The position numbers and the translations under genes were made by a program. Positions 40,397 through 48,461 of a stretch of 64,000 nucleotides of DNA are shown one piece after another. The stretch's first letter is position 1, and each line of letters begins with the position of its first letter. Source of the DNA: Bradyrhizobium guangzhouense (GTDB lineage: Bacteria > Pseudomonadota > Alphaproteobacteria > Rhizobiales > Xanthobacteraceae); NCBI RefSeq assembly GCF_004114955.1, contig NZ_CP030054.1:744001-808000 (forward strand), written 5' to 3'. A model generated the notes under the pieces. The model saw only the letters and a program-made list of their open reading frames with translations, made no database searches and was not told the DNA's origin.

Positions 40397-41505
40397 TGGC
40401 CAATGTTCGCCTGGAAGGCCTCAACAAGGCCTATGGCACTATCCAGATCCTGCGCAATATCGACCTCACCATCGATCACGGCGAATTCGTCGTCTTCGTC
40501 GGGCCTTCAGGGTCGGGCAAGTCGACCCTGCTGCGCATGATCGGCGGTCTCGAGCCGATTAGCGGAGGACGGCTTTTCATCGACAATGAGCTCGTCAACG
40601 ACGTGGACGCGGCCGACCGCAATCTAGGCATGGTGTTCCAGAGCTACGCCCTCTATCCGCACATGACCGTCCGGGAAAACCTGGCTTTCCCCTTGCGGAT
40701 GGCCAAAGCGACGAAAGCGGAGATCGGGAAGCGTGTCGCTGAGGCCGCGTCCTTATTGCAGATCGACCATTTGCTCGATCGCAAGCCACGGCAGCTCTCC
40801 GGCGGCCAGCGCCAGCGCGTGGCGATCGGGCGGGCCATCGTCCGCGAGCCCAAGGTGTTTCTGTTTGACGAGCCGCTGTCCAACCTCGACACCGAGCTGC
40901 GGGTGCAGATGCGGGTCCAGATCGCCAAGCTCCACGAGCAGCTTGGAAACACCATGATCTACGTCACTCACGATCAGGTCGAGGCCATGACCATGGCTGA
41001 CAAGATCGTCGTGCTCAAGGACGGCAATATCGAGCAGGTGGGGAGCCCCCACGAGCTCTATCACTACCCGGCGTCGCGCTTCGTCGCCGGCTTCATTGGC
41101 TCGCCTAAGATGAATTTTTTGGGCGGTCATATCGAGGCCGCGCACGAGACAGGGGTGGAGGTCAGGCTTGACGCGGGCTCGACCGTCTCGGTCCCCGTTC
41201 GGCCGGATCAATTGCTGGTCGGCAAGCCGATCACGCTCGGGATCCGTCCCGATGATTTCTCGCAGCCGGCAGAAGACAAAGAGATCGCTCTCGAGCTGGA
41301 CGTCGATTTCGTCGAGCACCTTGGCAGCGTCACCTACATCTACGGCAACGCGGGCAAGGAAGCCGTGGTCGCCAAAGCGCCACGGCTCGAGCCAGCCAAA
41401 CGATCTGGCAAGGTCCGCCTTGCGGCTTCACCAGCCGATTGCCACCTGTTCACGGCCAACGGCAAGGCCCTGCAGCGGTTGCACGCACCGGCAAATTGGA
41501 GCTAA
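40396..41505 (+). CDS. Sugar ABC transporter ATPase (UgpC/MalK type)
   Basis: The 369-residue ATPase has Walker [28 protein letters not shown], Walker [13 protein letters not shown], the switch histidine in YVTHDQ, and a C-terminal TOBE/regulatory part (LGIRPDDF). This size and tail define the MalK group, which energises sugar importers. It starts at ATG 40396 overlapping the HAD stop; a GTG directly before is possible. Confidence 0.93.
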   Translation: MANVRLEGLNKAYGTIQILRNIDLTIDHGEFVVFVGPSGSGKSTLLRMIGGLEPISGGRLFIDNELVNDVDAADRNLGMVFQSYALYPHMTVRENLAFPLRMAKATKAEIGKRVAEAASLLQIDHLLDRKPRQLSGGQRQRVAIGRAIVREPKVFLFDEPLSNLDTELRVQMRVQIAKLHEQLGNTMIYVTHDQVEAMTMADKIVVLKDGNIEQVGSPHELYHYPASRFVAGFIGSPKMNFLGGHIEAAHETGVEVRLDAGSTVSVPVRPDQLLVGKPITLGIRPDDFSQPAEDKEIALELDVDFVEHLGSVTYIYGNAGKEAVVAKAPRLEPAKRSGKVRLAASPADCHLFTANGKALQRLHAPANWS

Positions 41506-41539
41506 TTTTCGGGCCTGCCGCACAGGAGGGGCGGCCGGT

Positions 41540-43315
41540 ATGCACAACCGGGTAGAGCAGGTCAAGAACGCAGGAATCAGGCAGTTCTTCCGCAATTCCC
41601 GTTCATTCGTGCTCGGGGCAGGCATCGGCTCGGGCATGACCGCAAGGGCGGCCGAACGGGCGGGTGCAGATTTTGTCCTTGCGCTCAACGCTGGCCGTTT
41701 TCGCGCCATGGGCGGCTCCTCGCCAGCCTCGATCCTGCCCATCCGCGATAGCAACGAATTCGTCGCCGGATTCGGCCGAACCGAGATCCTGCCCAGCACC
41801 AAACTGCCGGTCTTTTTCGGCGCATGCACCTTCGATCCGCGCCTCGATCTCGATCGCTTCCTCGACCGGATCATCCGATGGGGCTTTACAGGGGTTACCA
41901 ATTTCCCCTCCGTCATCCACATCGACGATTTTAGAAGGTCCTTGCTCGAGAAATCTGGCCTCGGCTACGAGCGAGAAATCGAACTTCTAACAAAAGCCCG
42001 TCAACGCGGTTTGATGACGATTGCCTATACCCGCTCCCAGGCCGAAGCGCGGCGCATGGTCGAGGCAGGCATTGAGGCGATCTGCATCAACTTCAATCTC
42101 AATCGCAGCGTCGAAAGCGGATCTGATCCATCGATCAGCCAGTCCGAGCTCGCAGCGCGGACCAGCGCCGTGACACGGGTGGCGCACTCCACCGACAAGA
42201 ACGTCATCTGTCTACTCGGCGGCGGACCCATTACAAAGCCGGACGAACTCCTCGATATCTGCCGCGAAACGGGCGTCCAGGGCTTCATAGGCGGCTCTTC
42301 GCTGGACCGGGTCCCGTTGGAGATGTCGGTCCTCGAGGTCACATCCGGGTTCAAGACGATTCATCTCTTGCGCGAGAAAGTCGATCTGCTCGAGCGTCAG
42401 CTCCAATTGAGCGGGTTCAGGCACGGCGTCATTGCCCAATCCTCAGTCATGAAGCGGGTGCTCGAGACCGCCAAACGCCTGGCTGCCAATCCTAATCCTG
42501 TGCTCGTGTGGGGCGAAACGGGCTCGGGAAAACGCAGGATAGCGAATCTCGTTCACAGCTTCAGCGACCGCAAACATACAAAGGCTGCGCTCTTCCAGTG
42601 CCGCGCGGGGCCGGCAGCGGGCAACATCGGTGCATTGTTCGGCGCGGAGCGCGACGAGACCAGGAAGCGCCAACTATCGATTCTTGAAGCTGCAAACGGC
42701 ACTGCCGTCCTGCTGCTGCATCTGGATCAACTGCCGCGGGATGGCCAGGAGCGTCTTGCTGATTACCTCGAGACCGGCGGTTTTGCACCCCTGAACGGGG
42801 TATCGGTCGTGCGGTCCAACGCACGGATCATTGCAACAGCGACAATTGCTCGCAGCGCCAGCCTTCAAACCGTGCTCTGTCCTCGGCTTCTTGCCCTGTT
42901 TACCGGGCTTGACATTGCCCTGCCGGCCTTGCCGGACAGGCTCGAAGACCTTCCCCAACTGGTCCAGCATTTCACGGTGGAAGCGAAGGGAGATTCAAAC
43001 GCGCCGACGTTGGGAATAGAGAATTCTGCCTTCCTGGCGCTTGCCGGGCATGATTGGCCGGGAAACCTGCGAGAGTTGCGCCAAATCGTCAACCAGCTGG
43101 TGACGCTGCAACTGTCACACATTACGGCTGACGTCCTAAGGCCTTTGCTGACCGCGTCATCGGCCGTGAAACGGACAAATGTGTTCTCCGAGCGCGAGTG
43201 GATCATCGAAGGGCTGAAACGAAACAAGCTCCACCGCGGAAAAACTGCCCAGTCCCTTGGACTCTCCAGGAAGACCCTCTACAACAAGATCAAGAAGCTG
43301 CGGATCCTGGAGTAG
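41540..43315 (+). CDS. TIM-barrel/AAA+/Fis transcriptional regulator
   Basis: The 591-residue product has three parts. Residues 1-280 form a TIM barrel of the phosphoenolpyruvate hydrolase-like (Tm-1 C-terminal) family (GLGYEREIELL, LLGGGPITKP, GFIGGSSLDRVP). After a helix (LLREKVDLLERQLQL) comes a sigma54-type AAA+ domain with Walker A GETGSGKR (325-332) and WPGNLREL (506-512). Last is a Fis helix-turn-helix (551-591, KTAQSLGLSRKTLYNKIKKL). The sigma54 loop GAFTGA is GALFGA (364-369) and the Walker B acid pair DE is replaced (LLLHLDQLP). It probably senses a metabolite in the TIM barrel and works without sigma54. AGGAGG precedes the ATG. It lies directly after the ABC operon. Confidence 0.88.
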   Translation: MHNRVEQVKNAGIRQFFRNSRSFVLGAGIGSGMTARAAERAGADFVLALNAGRFRAMGGSSPASILPIRDSNEFVAGFGRTEILPSTKLPVFFGACTFDPRLDLDRFLDRIIRWGFTGVTNFPSVIHIDDFRRSLLEKSGLGYEREIELLTKARQRGLMTIAYTRSQAEARRMVEAGIEAICINFNLNRSVESGSDPSISQSELAARTSAVTRVAHSTDKNVICLLGGGPITKPDELLDICRETGVQGFIGGSSLDRVPLEMSVLEVTSGFKTIHLLREKVDLLERQLQLSGFRHGVIAQSSVMKRVLETAKRLAANPNPVLVWGETGSGKRRIANLVHSFSDRKHTKAALFQCRAGPAAGNIGALFGAERDETRKRQLSILEAANGTAVLLLHLDQLPRDGQERLADYLETGGFAPLNGVSVVRSNARIIATATIARSASLQTVLCPRLLALFTGLDIALPALPDRLEDLPQLVQHFTVEAKGDSNAPTLGIENSAFLALAGHDWPGNLRELRQIVNQLVTLQLSHITADVLRPLLTASSAVKRTNVFSEREWIIEGLKRNKLHRGKTAQSLGLSRKTLYNKIKKLRILE

Positions 43316-43327
43316 CTCTGCTCCTCA

Positions 43328-43933
43328 TTATTTTCGCGCTGGCGGCTTCGTGCCGCTCAGAAGCGCGAACTTCGCCACCGGCGCTCCTCGCTTCCCGGCG
43401 CTTACCAAATCGACGCCATCGCCAATCACGAACTTGAGCGCTTCTTCCGGCATCTGGACCAGGCCGGCCAGATGCGAGCCGATGCGCCGCTCGGCCATTG
43501 CGGTCTTAGAGATGTCGTCCGTCGCGAACAACACCCTGAAGTCCAAATTGGCAAACCATTCCAGACGTCGAAGCTCGATCTCCTGTCCGCTTTCAATGGG
43601 CGTCCCTGTCGTTGACCGCTCAATGAGAGACGCCGGCGGGAAGTTGATGATCCCCTTGATCCCGGCCTCTTTCAACGCATCGGCAAGATCCTCCCAGCAC
43701 GCGAAGGGATCGATCATGACGATCGCGGCGTAAACACCCGCAGATCTCTCCTTTCGGAACGTGCGCAGATCCCGTAACAGACAATCGTTCCAGTCAACGA
43801 CGGGCAAGGTCGCCATGACCAGCATGGAGCCTTCCGGAAGGCTCCCTAAAGCCGGCGCATAGATTGCTAGGCAATAACCCTCGCGCGTGTCCGACCTGCT
43901 TGAAATGAGCTCGCCGACTGCTCTTTGCTTCAA
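43328..43933 (-). CDS. Degenerate TIM-barrel protein, Tm-1/PEP hydrolase-like family
   Basis: The 201-codon frame starts at TTG 43933, the only start possible after an in-frame TAG. The product aligns in part with the TIM proteins encoded at 41540 and 45723: YCLAIYAPALG with MLVVYSTGLSR, and EAGIKGIINFPPASL with AAGFSGVINYPTIS, then ELRRLEWFANLDFRVLFATDD. The first about 40 barrel residues are missing and several loops are altered, so an enzymatic role is unlikely. It is convergent with the regulator gene (12 bp between ends). It may be a regulatory paralogue or a decaying copy. Confidence 0.6.
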   Translation of the reverse strand: MKQRAVGELISSRSDTREGYCLAIYAPALGSLPEGSMLVMATLPVVDWNDCLLRDLRTFRKERSAGVYAAIVMIDPFACWEDLADALKEAGIKGIINFPPASLIERSTTGTPIESGQEIELRRLEWFANLDFRVLFATDDISKTAMAERRIGSHLAGLVQMPEEALKFVIGDGVDLVSAGKRGAPVAKFALLSGTKPPARK

Positions 43934-43940
43934 CCGCCTC

Positions 43941-43957
43941 TACCCAATCTTACCCAT
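43941..43957. promoter_or_regulatory. Tandem TACCCA operator next to the degenerate TIM gene
   Basis: TACCCAA-TCT-TACCCAT with a 10-bp period, seven bases ahead of the TTG start of the minus-strand gene. The heptamers read in plus orientation, opposite to that gene. It may repress it or act on a divergent plus-strand transcript. Confidence 0.6.
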
Positions 43958-44097
43958 TTAAACATCGCACTGATCTTATACGGCATTTCAGTTCGGTCTA
44001 GAGATCTGCACGACATCTAGGCACGTCAGGCTTCCGACGACGTCTCATCTATCCGCTGGCAGGCCGGCCTCGTCTGCTTCCTCCCTCGACTTACGCC

Positions 44098-44130
44098 GCT
44101 GTTGGAGAGCTCCAGCAGCGGTCTCTTTTT
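44098..44130 (+). terminator. Intrinsic terminator (plus strand)
   Basis: GCTGTTGG (44098-44105), loop AGAGCT, CCAGCAGC (44112-44119), then GGTCTCTTTTT. The stem is 8 bp with one G-U pair. No plus-strand protein gene lies within 750 bp upstream, so it may end a small RNA that begins near the TACCCA element. Confidence 0.6.
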
Positions 44131-44384
44131 AGAATTCAATTCACAGGCATTGAACCGCGCGAGCTGTCCACCCGCCCGCCACTTGGCACTTTTTGCAATG
44201 GGTGAAACAGCGTCCCAAGGGCTGGCGGAGATGACCTTCGCCTGCTGCGCACCGCGTGCGTCTCATGGGCCCGAAAGGACGCCGGACAGAAGATGCCGGA
44301 AGAGGAGAGGGGAAGACACGCCGCAGACAGGACAGGCAACCTTGGCTAGAGCCACCGGTGCGCTCCCGAGCGCTTCGAGACATC

Positions 44385-44401
44385 TACCCAATATTACCCA
44401 A
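44385..44401 (+). promoter_or_regulatory. Tandem TACCCAA operator, UPF0261 operon
   Basis: TACCCAA-TAT-TACCCAA, again with a 10-bp period, 80 bp before the UPF0261 start codon. It matches the sites at 34461 and 43941 in heptamer and spacing. Confidence 0.65.
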
Positions 44402-44481
44402 CTCTCCCCGGCGCGGCACTTATTGAGCGTCTCGGCCGCGTTTAGACCATTCGTATCAAGCAGGATCGGAGAGGAAAGATC

Positions 44482-45717
44482 GTGTCGCACCATTGCACCG
44501 ACGACGCGAAGTCGGCCAGGCTTGGGCGCTCGCCCAAGGTCGGAGCCGCTGGCGCCGTTGCAATCGTGGCGACGCTCGATACGAAGGGCGCAGAAGCATC
44601 TTATCTCCGAAACGTCATCGAAGGCCTGGGCCGCACGACGGTGGTCTTAGACGTCGGTACGTCCAAGGCAGGGTCGGACAAAGAGCCGACAGATGGCGGC
44701 CGCGCCGTTTCTCCCGTCGAGCTCTTGAACGACATTGCCCAATCGGCCCGCAAAATGGTCGATGATCTTCGCCAATCAGGCGCGATCAGCGCAATTGTCG
44801 GAATTGCGGGTGGCAAGGGCAGCGCCGTCTTTGGCGAAGTCGTCCGCGATTTACCATATGGCTTCCCGAAGCTCCTTGTGAGTAGCGCCAGGCCCGCACT
44901 GCTCGCCGAACTGGCCGTCCATAACGACATCATCCTCTATCCGACCCTTGTCGACCTCTTCGGGATCAACGCCTTCACCCAACGCGTGCTGGACAATGCC
45001 GGCCGCGCCGTGGCCGCCATGCAATATGAGCCATCCCGTCAGAGGAGACGGAAGAAAATCGTCGCCATCACGGCCTTCGGAGTTACGACGCCGGCGGCCA
45101 ATCAATGCGTAAGACGTCTTGGAGAGGCCGGCCTCGATGCGATCGTTTTCCCCGCTAACGGGGCCGGCGGGCGCAAGATGGAACAGCTAATCGCGGCCGG
45201 TGAGTTTGACGCTGTAATCGATCTGACCACAACCGAGCTTGCTGACGAAATCGTCGGTGGCACCGCCAGCGCCGGACCGGATCGGCTCAAGGCAGCCGCG
45301 GATCGATCAATCCCGCAGGTCGTCGCGCCAGGCGCAGTCGACATGGTCAATTTTGGTCCACCATCCAGCGTCCCCGATCAGTTTCGCTGCCGCCAGTTCT
45401 ACTCCCATACTCGCTACACCACGCTCATGCGCACAACTCCGTCCGAAAACGCAAGCATCGGCCGGCTTACGGCCGAGCGGCTGTCGCGGGCCGAAGCGCC
45501 AGCCATCGTGCTCTGGCCGGCGAAAGGCGTCTCCGACTACGACCGCGACGGCGGCGTGTTCCGTGATTGCAATGCCGACCGCGCTTGGCTGGACGCGGTC
45601 AAGAACAATCTGCCGCCCAAAATCACGGTGCGCGAATTGAACTGTCACATCAACGATCCCGAATTTGCCGAGGCGGCCGCGAGTTGGATCCTCGAGCAAT
45701 TGGCGCAGGAAGGCTGA
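44482..45717 (+). CDS. UPF0261 / Tm-1-like ATP-binding domain protein
   Basis: The 411-residue protein matches the UPF0261 family: VAIVATLDTKGAEASYLRNVIE, VGIAGGKGSAVFGEVVRDLPYGFPKLLVSS, FGVTTPAANQCVRRL, FPANGAGGRKMEQL and LWPAKGVSDYDRDGGVF. The tomato virus-resistance protein Tm-1 joins this domain to a TIM barrel; here the two halves are separate neighbouring genes. The bacterial function is not known. It starts with GTG 44482 after GGAGAGGA and lies five bases from the TIM-barrel gene. Confidence 0.88.
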   Translation: MSHHCTDDAKSARLGRSPKVGAAGAVAIVATLDTKGAEASYLRNVIEGLGRTTVVLDVGTSKAGSDKEPTDGGRAVSPVELLNDIAQSARKMVDDLRQSGAISAIVGIAGGKGSAVFGEVVRDLPYGFPKLLVSSARPALLAELAVHNDIILYPTLVDLFGINAFTQRVLDNAGRAVAAMQYEPSRQRRRKKIVAITAFGVTTPAANQCVRRLGEAGLDAIVFPANGAGGRKMEQLIAAGEFDAVIDLTTTELADEIVGGTASAGPDRLKAAADRSIPQVVAPGAVDMVNFGPPSSVPDQFRCRQFYSHTRYTTLMRTTPSENASIGRLTAERLSRAEAPAIVLWPAKGVSDYDRDGGVFRDCNADRAWLDAVKNNLPPKITVRELNCHINDPEFAEAAASWILEQLAQEG

Positions 45718-45722
45718 CTGCG

Positions 45723-46553
45723 ATGCGGATGTTTGAGCGAAGCGAAATCCTAGCGAAGATCGCAAGCCAGGTGGCCGAGCGCAGAGCGGTTCTTGCCGCA
45801 GGCAGCAGCTGCGGCCTGGTGGCCAAATGCGCTGTCCTCGGGGGCGCGGACATGCTGGTGGTCTACTCTACCGGGCTGTCGCGCCTGATGGGGCTTCCGA
45901 CCAGCCGGATCGGAGACTCCAACGCGCGCACGCTCGAGCTTGCCGCAGAAATCCGCAACGTTGTCTCTTCCATCCCCGTGATCGGCGGCGTTGAGGCCTG
46001 GGATCCCGTTCGGCTCGATCTCGATGCGTTGCTCGACAAATTCTGGGCGGCCGGCTTCTCAGGCGTGATCAACTATCCCACCATCTCGACCATGGGCGAC
46101 AAATGGCGCGACCGCCGCGGCCGCGTCGGGCTCGGCTTCGAACGCGAAGTCGAGATGATCGCATCTGCGCGCAAGAAGAACATCTTCTCGCTCGCCTATG
46201 TCGCAAACCCGGACGATGCCAAGGCGATGGCAAGCGCCGGGGCCGACTGCATCATCCCTCATGTCGGCGCCACACGGGGCGGGCTCGTTGGCCATGAGGA
46301 AGGGCGGTCGGTCAAAGACGCGATCAATCGCATCAACGACATCAACGCCGCGGCCAGGAGCGGGCGCTCCGACGTTGTCCTGCTCTGCCATGGTGGTGCG
46401 ATCGCAGAGCCCGCGGATACGGCCGAGGTGTACCGGTCGACGCAATGCGTCGGATTTGTCGGCGCCTCCTCCATCGAACGAATTCCGATCGAACGGGCAG
46501 TAAAGGCGGCAGCCGAGGAATTCAAAGCCGTCCCGCTTCCCCAACATCACTGA
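45723..46553 (+). CDS. TIM-barrel protein, PEP hydrolase-like (Tm-1 C-terminal family)
   Basis: The 276-residue protein is a stand-alone TIM barrel: VLAAGSSCGLVAKCAVLGGADMLVVYSTGLSR, PVIGGVEAWDP, GFSGVINYPTIS, GLGFEREVEMI, IIPHVGATRGG, LLCHGGAIAEP and VGFVGASSIERIPIE. It resembles PEP mutase/hydrolase-like enzymes in fold and the C-terminal half of Tm-1. The pairing with UPF0261 suggests a two-subunit enzyme acting on a C-C or C-P bond of a metabolite. A pyruvate kinase gene two genes downstream supports a link to PEP or pyruvate. Confidence 0.88.
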   Translation: MRMFERSEILAKIASQVAERRAVLAAGSSCGLVAKCAVLGGADMLVVYSTGLSRLMGLPTSRIGDSNARTLELAAEIRNVVSSIPVIGGVEAWDPVRLDLDALLDKFWAAGFSGVINYPTISTMGDKWRDRRGRVGLGFEREVEMIASARKKNIFSLAYVANPDDAKAMASAGADCIIPHVGATRGGLVGHEEGRSVKDAINRINDINAAARSGRSDVVLLCHGGAIAEPADTAEVYRSTQCVGFVGASSIERIPIERAVKAAAEEFKAVPLPQHH

Positions 46554-46585
46554 CCTCAGTTCCAAGAAATCGCAGCGAGGCTGGA

Positions 46586-48364
46586 ATGGACACACCGATG
46601 GGCCAATCAAGCAAGGGCATGACCGTGGCGATCGCCCGAAGCGCAAGGGCGGATCACGAATGGGCAACCGACGTTCTCGTAGTCGGGAGTGGTGCAGCCG
46701 GGCTCTCGGCCGCCCTCTATGCGGCAAAAGCAGGACTGCGCGTCACTGTCTGCGAAAAATCCGCCCGGCTCGGCGGCACGACAGCTCTTTCCAATGGTAT
46801 GATCTGGGTTCCTTGCTCACCCCAGGCGCGCTCAGCGAAGATCGACGACTCGCTTGCGAAGGCAAGGACCTACCTGCAGCACGAACTTGGCACCTATTAC
46901 CGGGCAGGCTTCATCGATGCTTATCTCGAGGACGGCCCAGCTGCACTTGCCGCCCTTGAGGACGGGACAGAGGTCAACTTCACGCTGGCCTCGGCGCCCG
47001 ATTATCATTCGAGCCAGATCGGCGGCGTCGACAAGGGCCGGGCACTGAGCCCGGCTCCCTATGATGGGCGCCTTCTCGGAGCCGATTTCGATCTGATCGG
47101 CGATCCCATCCGGGTTGTGCTTGGTGGAATGATGATCTCATCCAGCGAGGTCAGAAGCTTCCTCAATCCCTTCCAATCCTTTGCCGCCCTCAGACACGTC
47201 TTGCGGCGTGTCGGTCGCTACGCGCGTGACCGGCTGGGCCACAGGCGCGGGACAGAGCTCAGCGGAGGGAACGCCCTGATCGCGCGCCTGGTCGTCAGTC
47301 TGCGCAAGCACGGCGTCGAGATATGGCCTGGCTCCCCGCTGATAGAGCTGATCAGGGAAGATGGGCGTGTCACCGGAGCCGTCGTCAAGCGGAACGGTTC
47401 CGACCTTCGCGTGCGCGCCTCGCATGGCGTCATCCTCGCAACGGGCGGATTTGCTCGCAGCGCAGAGTTAAGAGCCAGCCTCAGCGGTCCCCACCAGCAC
47501 GATGACACGCTGGCCCATGTGGACGTTGTGGGCGATGGCATTTCCCTGGCGTCCAGGCTTGGAGCTGCGATTGACAACAATGTCGCCTCTGCCGGCTTTT
47601 GGACTCCCGTCTCAATTCTCAAGAGCGGCAGCTCCTCCCAAGTGGTCCCCTATGGCTGGCTCGATCGCGGCCGTCCCGGCGTCATCGCAGTGGGGCCGGA
47701 TGCCAAGCGTTTCGTCAACGAATCCAATTCGTATCACGACATTTGCCTGGCGATGTTCACCAGCGGCTATCCGGCAGATAAGCGATTTTACTTCATCTGC
47801 GACCTGGAGTTCGTACGGTTGAGAGGTATGGGACATCTGCTGCCCTGGCCCTGGACCTTGAGGATCGGAAAATATGCGCGCCTTGGGTACATCAAGGTCG
47901 GCCGGACAATTCCTGAACTTGCCAAACAGCTGGGGCTAGATCCGGCTGCGCTTGAAAAGACCGTCGAAGAGCACAACACGCACGCTGCTGAGGGGCGCGA
48001 TCCGCTGTTCAAACGCGGTGAATCCGCCTTTAATCGCACGCTCGGCGATCCGGCCGTGAGCAAGAAAAACCCAAATCTCGGACCCATCAAGACAGGCCCG
48101 TTTATCGCGCTTCCAATCGTTCCGGCAACGCTCGGCACGGCCACCGGCCTGGCAACCGACACTTGCGGCCAGGTCCTAGACGGGCAGGAAAGATCCATCG
48201 CGGGCCTTTACGCTTGCGGCAACGACATGACATCCCCGATGCGCGGCATCTATCCAGGAGCAGGCATCACCATCGGGCCTGCGATTGTGTTCGCGTACCG
48301 GGCTGTCAACGCCATCCTATCGGCGACGCAGCAAAAGACAAAGGCTGCCGCTTCTGGAGCTTGA
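46586..48364 (+). CDS. FAD-dependent oxidoreductase, fumarate reductase/3-ketosteroid dehydrogenase-like
   Basis: The 592-residue flavoprotein has the dinucleotide motif DVLVVGSGAAGLSAALYAAKAGLRV, ARLGGTTALSNGMIWVP, a GGFARS segment and the C-terminal CGNDMTSPMRGIYPGAGITIGPA flavin-binding end. The layout is that of FAD_binding_2 enzymes such as KstD and urocanate/fumarate reductases. No substrate can be read. It follows the TIM gene by 32 bp and probably belongs to the same operon. ATG 46586 is preferred to long upstream frames that overlap the TIM gene. Confidence 0.87.
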   Translation: MDTPMGQSSKGMTVAIARSARADHEWATDVLVVGSGAAGLSAALYAAKAGLRVTVCEKSARLGGTTALSNGMIWVPCSPQARSAKIDDSLAKARTYLQHELGTYYRAGFIDAYLEDGPAALAALEDGTEVNFTLASAPDYHSSQIGGVDKGRALSPAPYDGRLLGADFDLIGDPIRVVLGGMMISSSEVRSFLNPFQSFAALRHVLRRVGRYARDRLGHRRGTELSGGNALIARLVVSLRKHGVEIWPGSPLIELIREDGRVTGAVVKRNGSDLRVRASHGVILATGGFARSAELRASLSGPHQHDDTLAHVDVVGDGISLASRLGAAIDNNVASAGFWTPVSILKSGSSSQVVPYGWLDRGRPGVIAVGPDAKRFVNESNSYHDICLAMFTSGYPADKRFYFICDLEFVRLRGMGHLLPWPWTLRIGKYARLGYIKVGRTIPELAKQLGLDPAALEKTVEEHNTHAAEGRDPLFKRGESAFNRTLGDPAVSKKNPNLGPIKTGPFIALPIVPATLGTATGLATDTCGQVLDGQERSIAGLYACGNDMTSPMRGIYPGAGITIGPAIVFAYRAVNAILSATQQKTKAAASGA

Positions 48365-48461
48365 CATCGTTTGCATGGGGCGAGCGCGTGATCGACGAAG
48401 CATTGGCTTTCGCCAGGAGCGGCTGGCTCGAAGGCGGCTCATCCAAGGGGTTTGATTTTTG

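Larger units (their letters stand above)
43958..44481. other. Gene-free region between the TIM and UPF0261 genes
   Basis: No convincing protein gene is seen over this stretch. It holds an intrinsic terminator at 44098-44130 and a TACCCAA operator at 44385-44401. The part up to 44130 could be a short non-coding RNA started near 43960. Overlapping open frames have random-looking products. Confidence 0.5.

Noticed and set aside
44183..44197. Sigma54-like TGGCAC...TTGCA
   Set aside because: The spacing between TGGCAC and TTGCA is 3 bp instead of 5, so GG and GC are two bases too close.
44102..44650. 182-codon plus-strand frame ahead of UPF0261
   Set aside because: It runs out of phase into the UPF0261 gene and starts within a terminator; product looks random.
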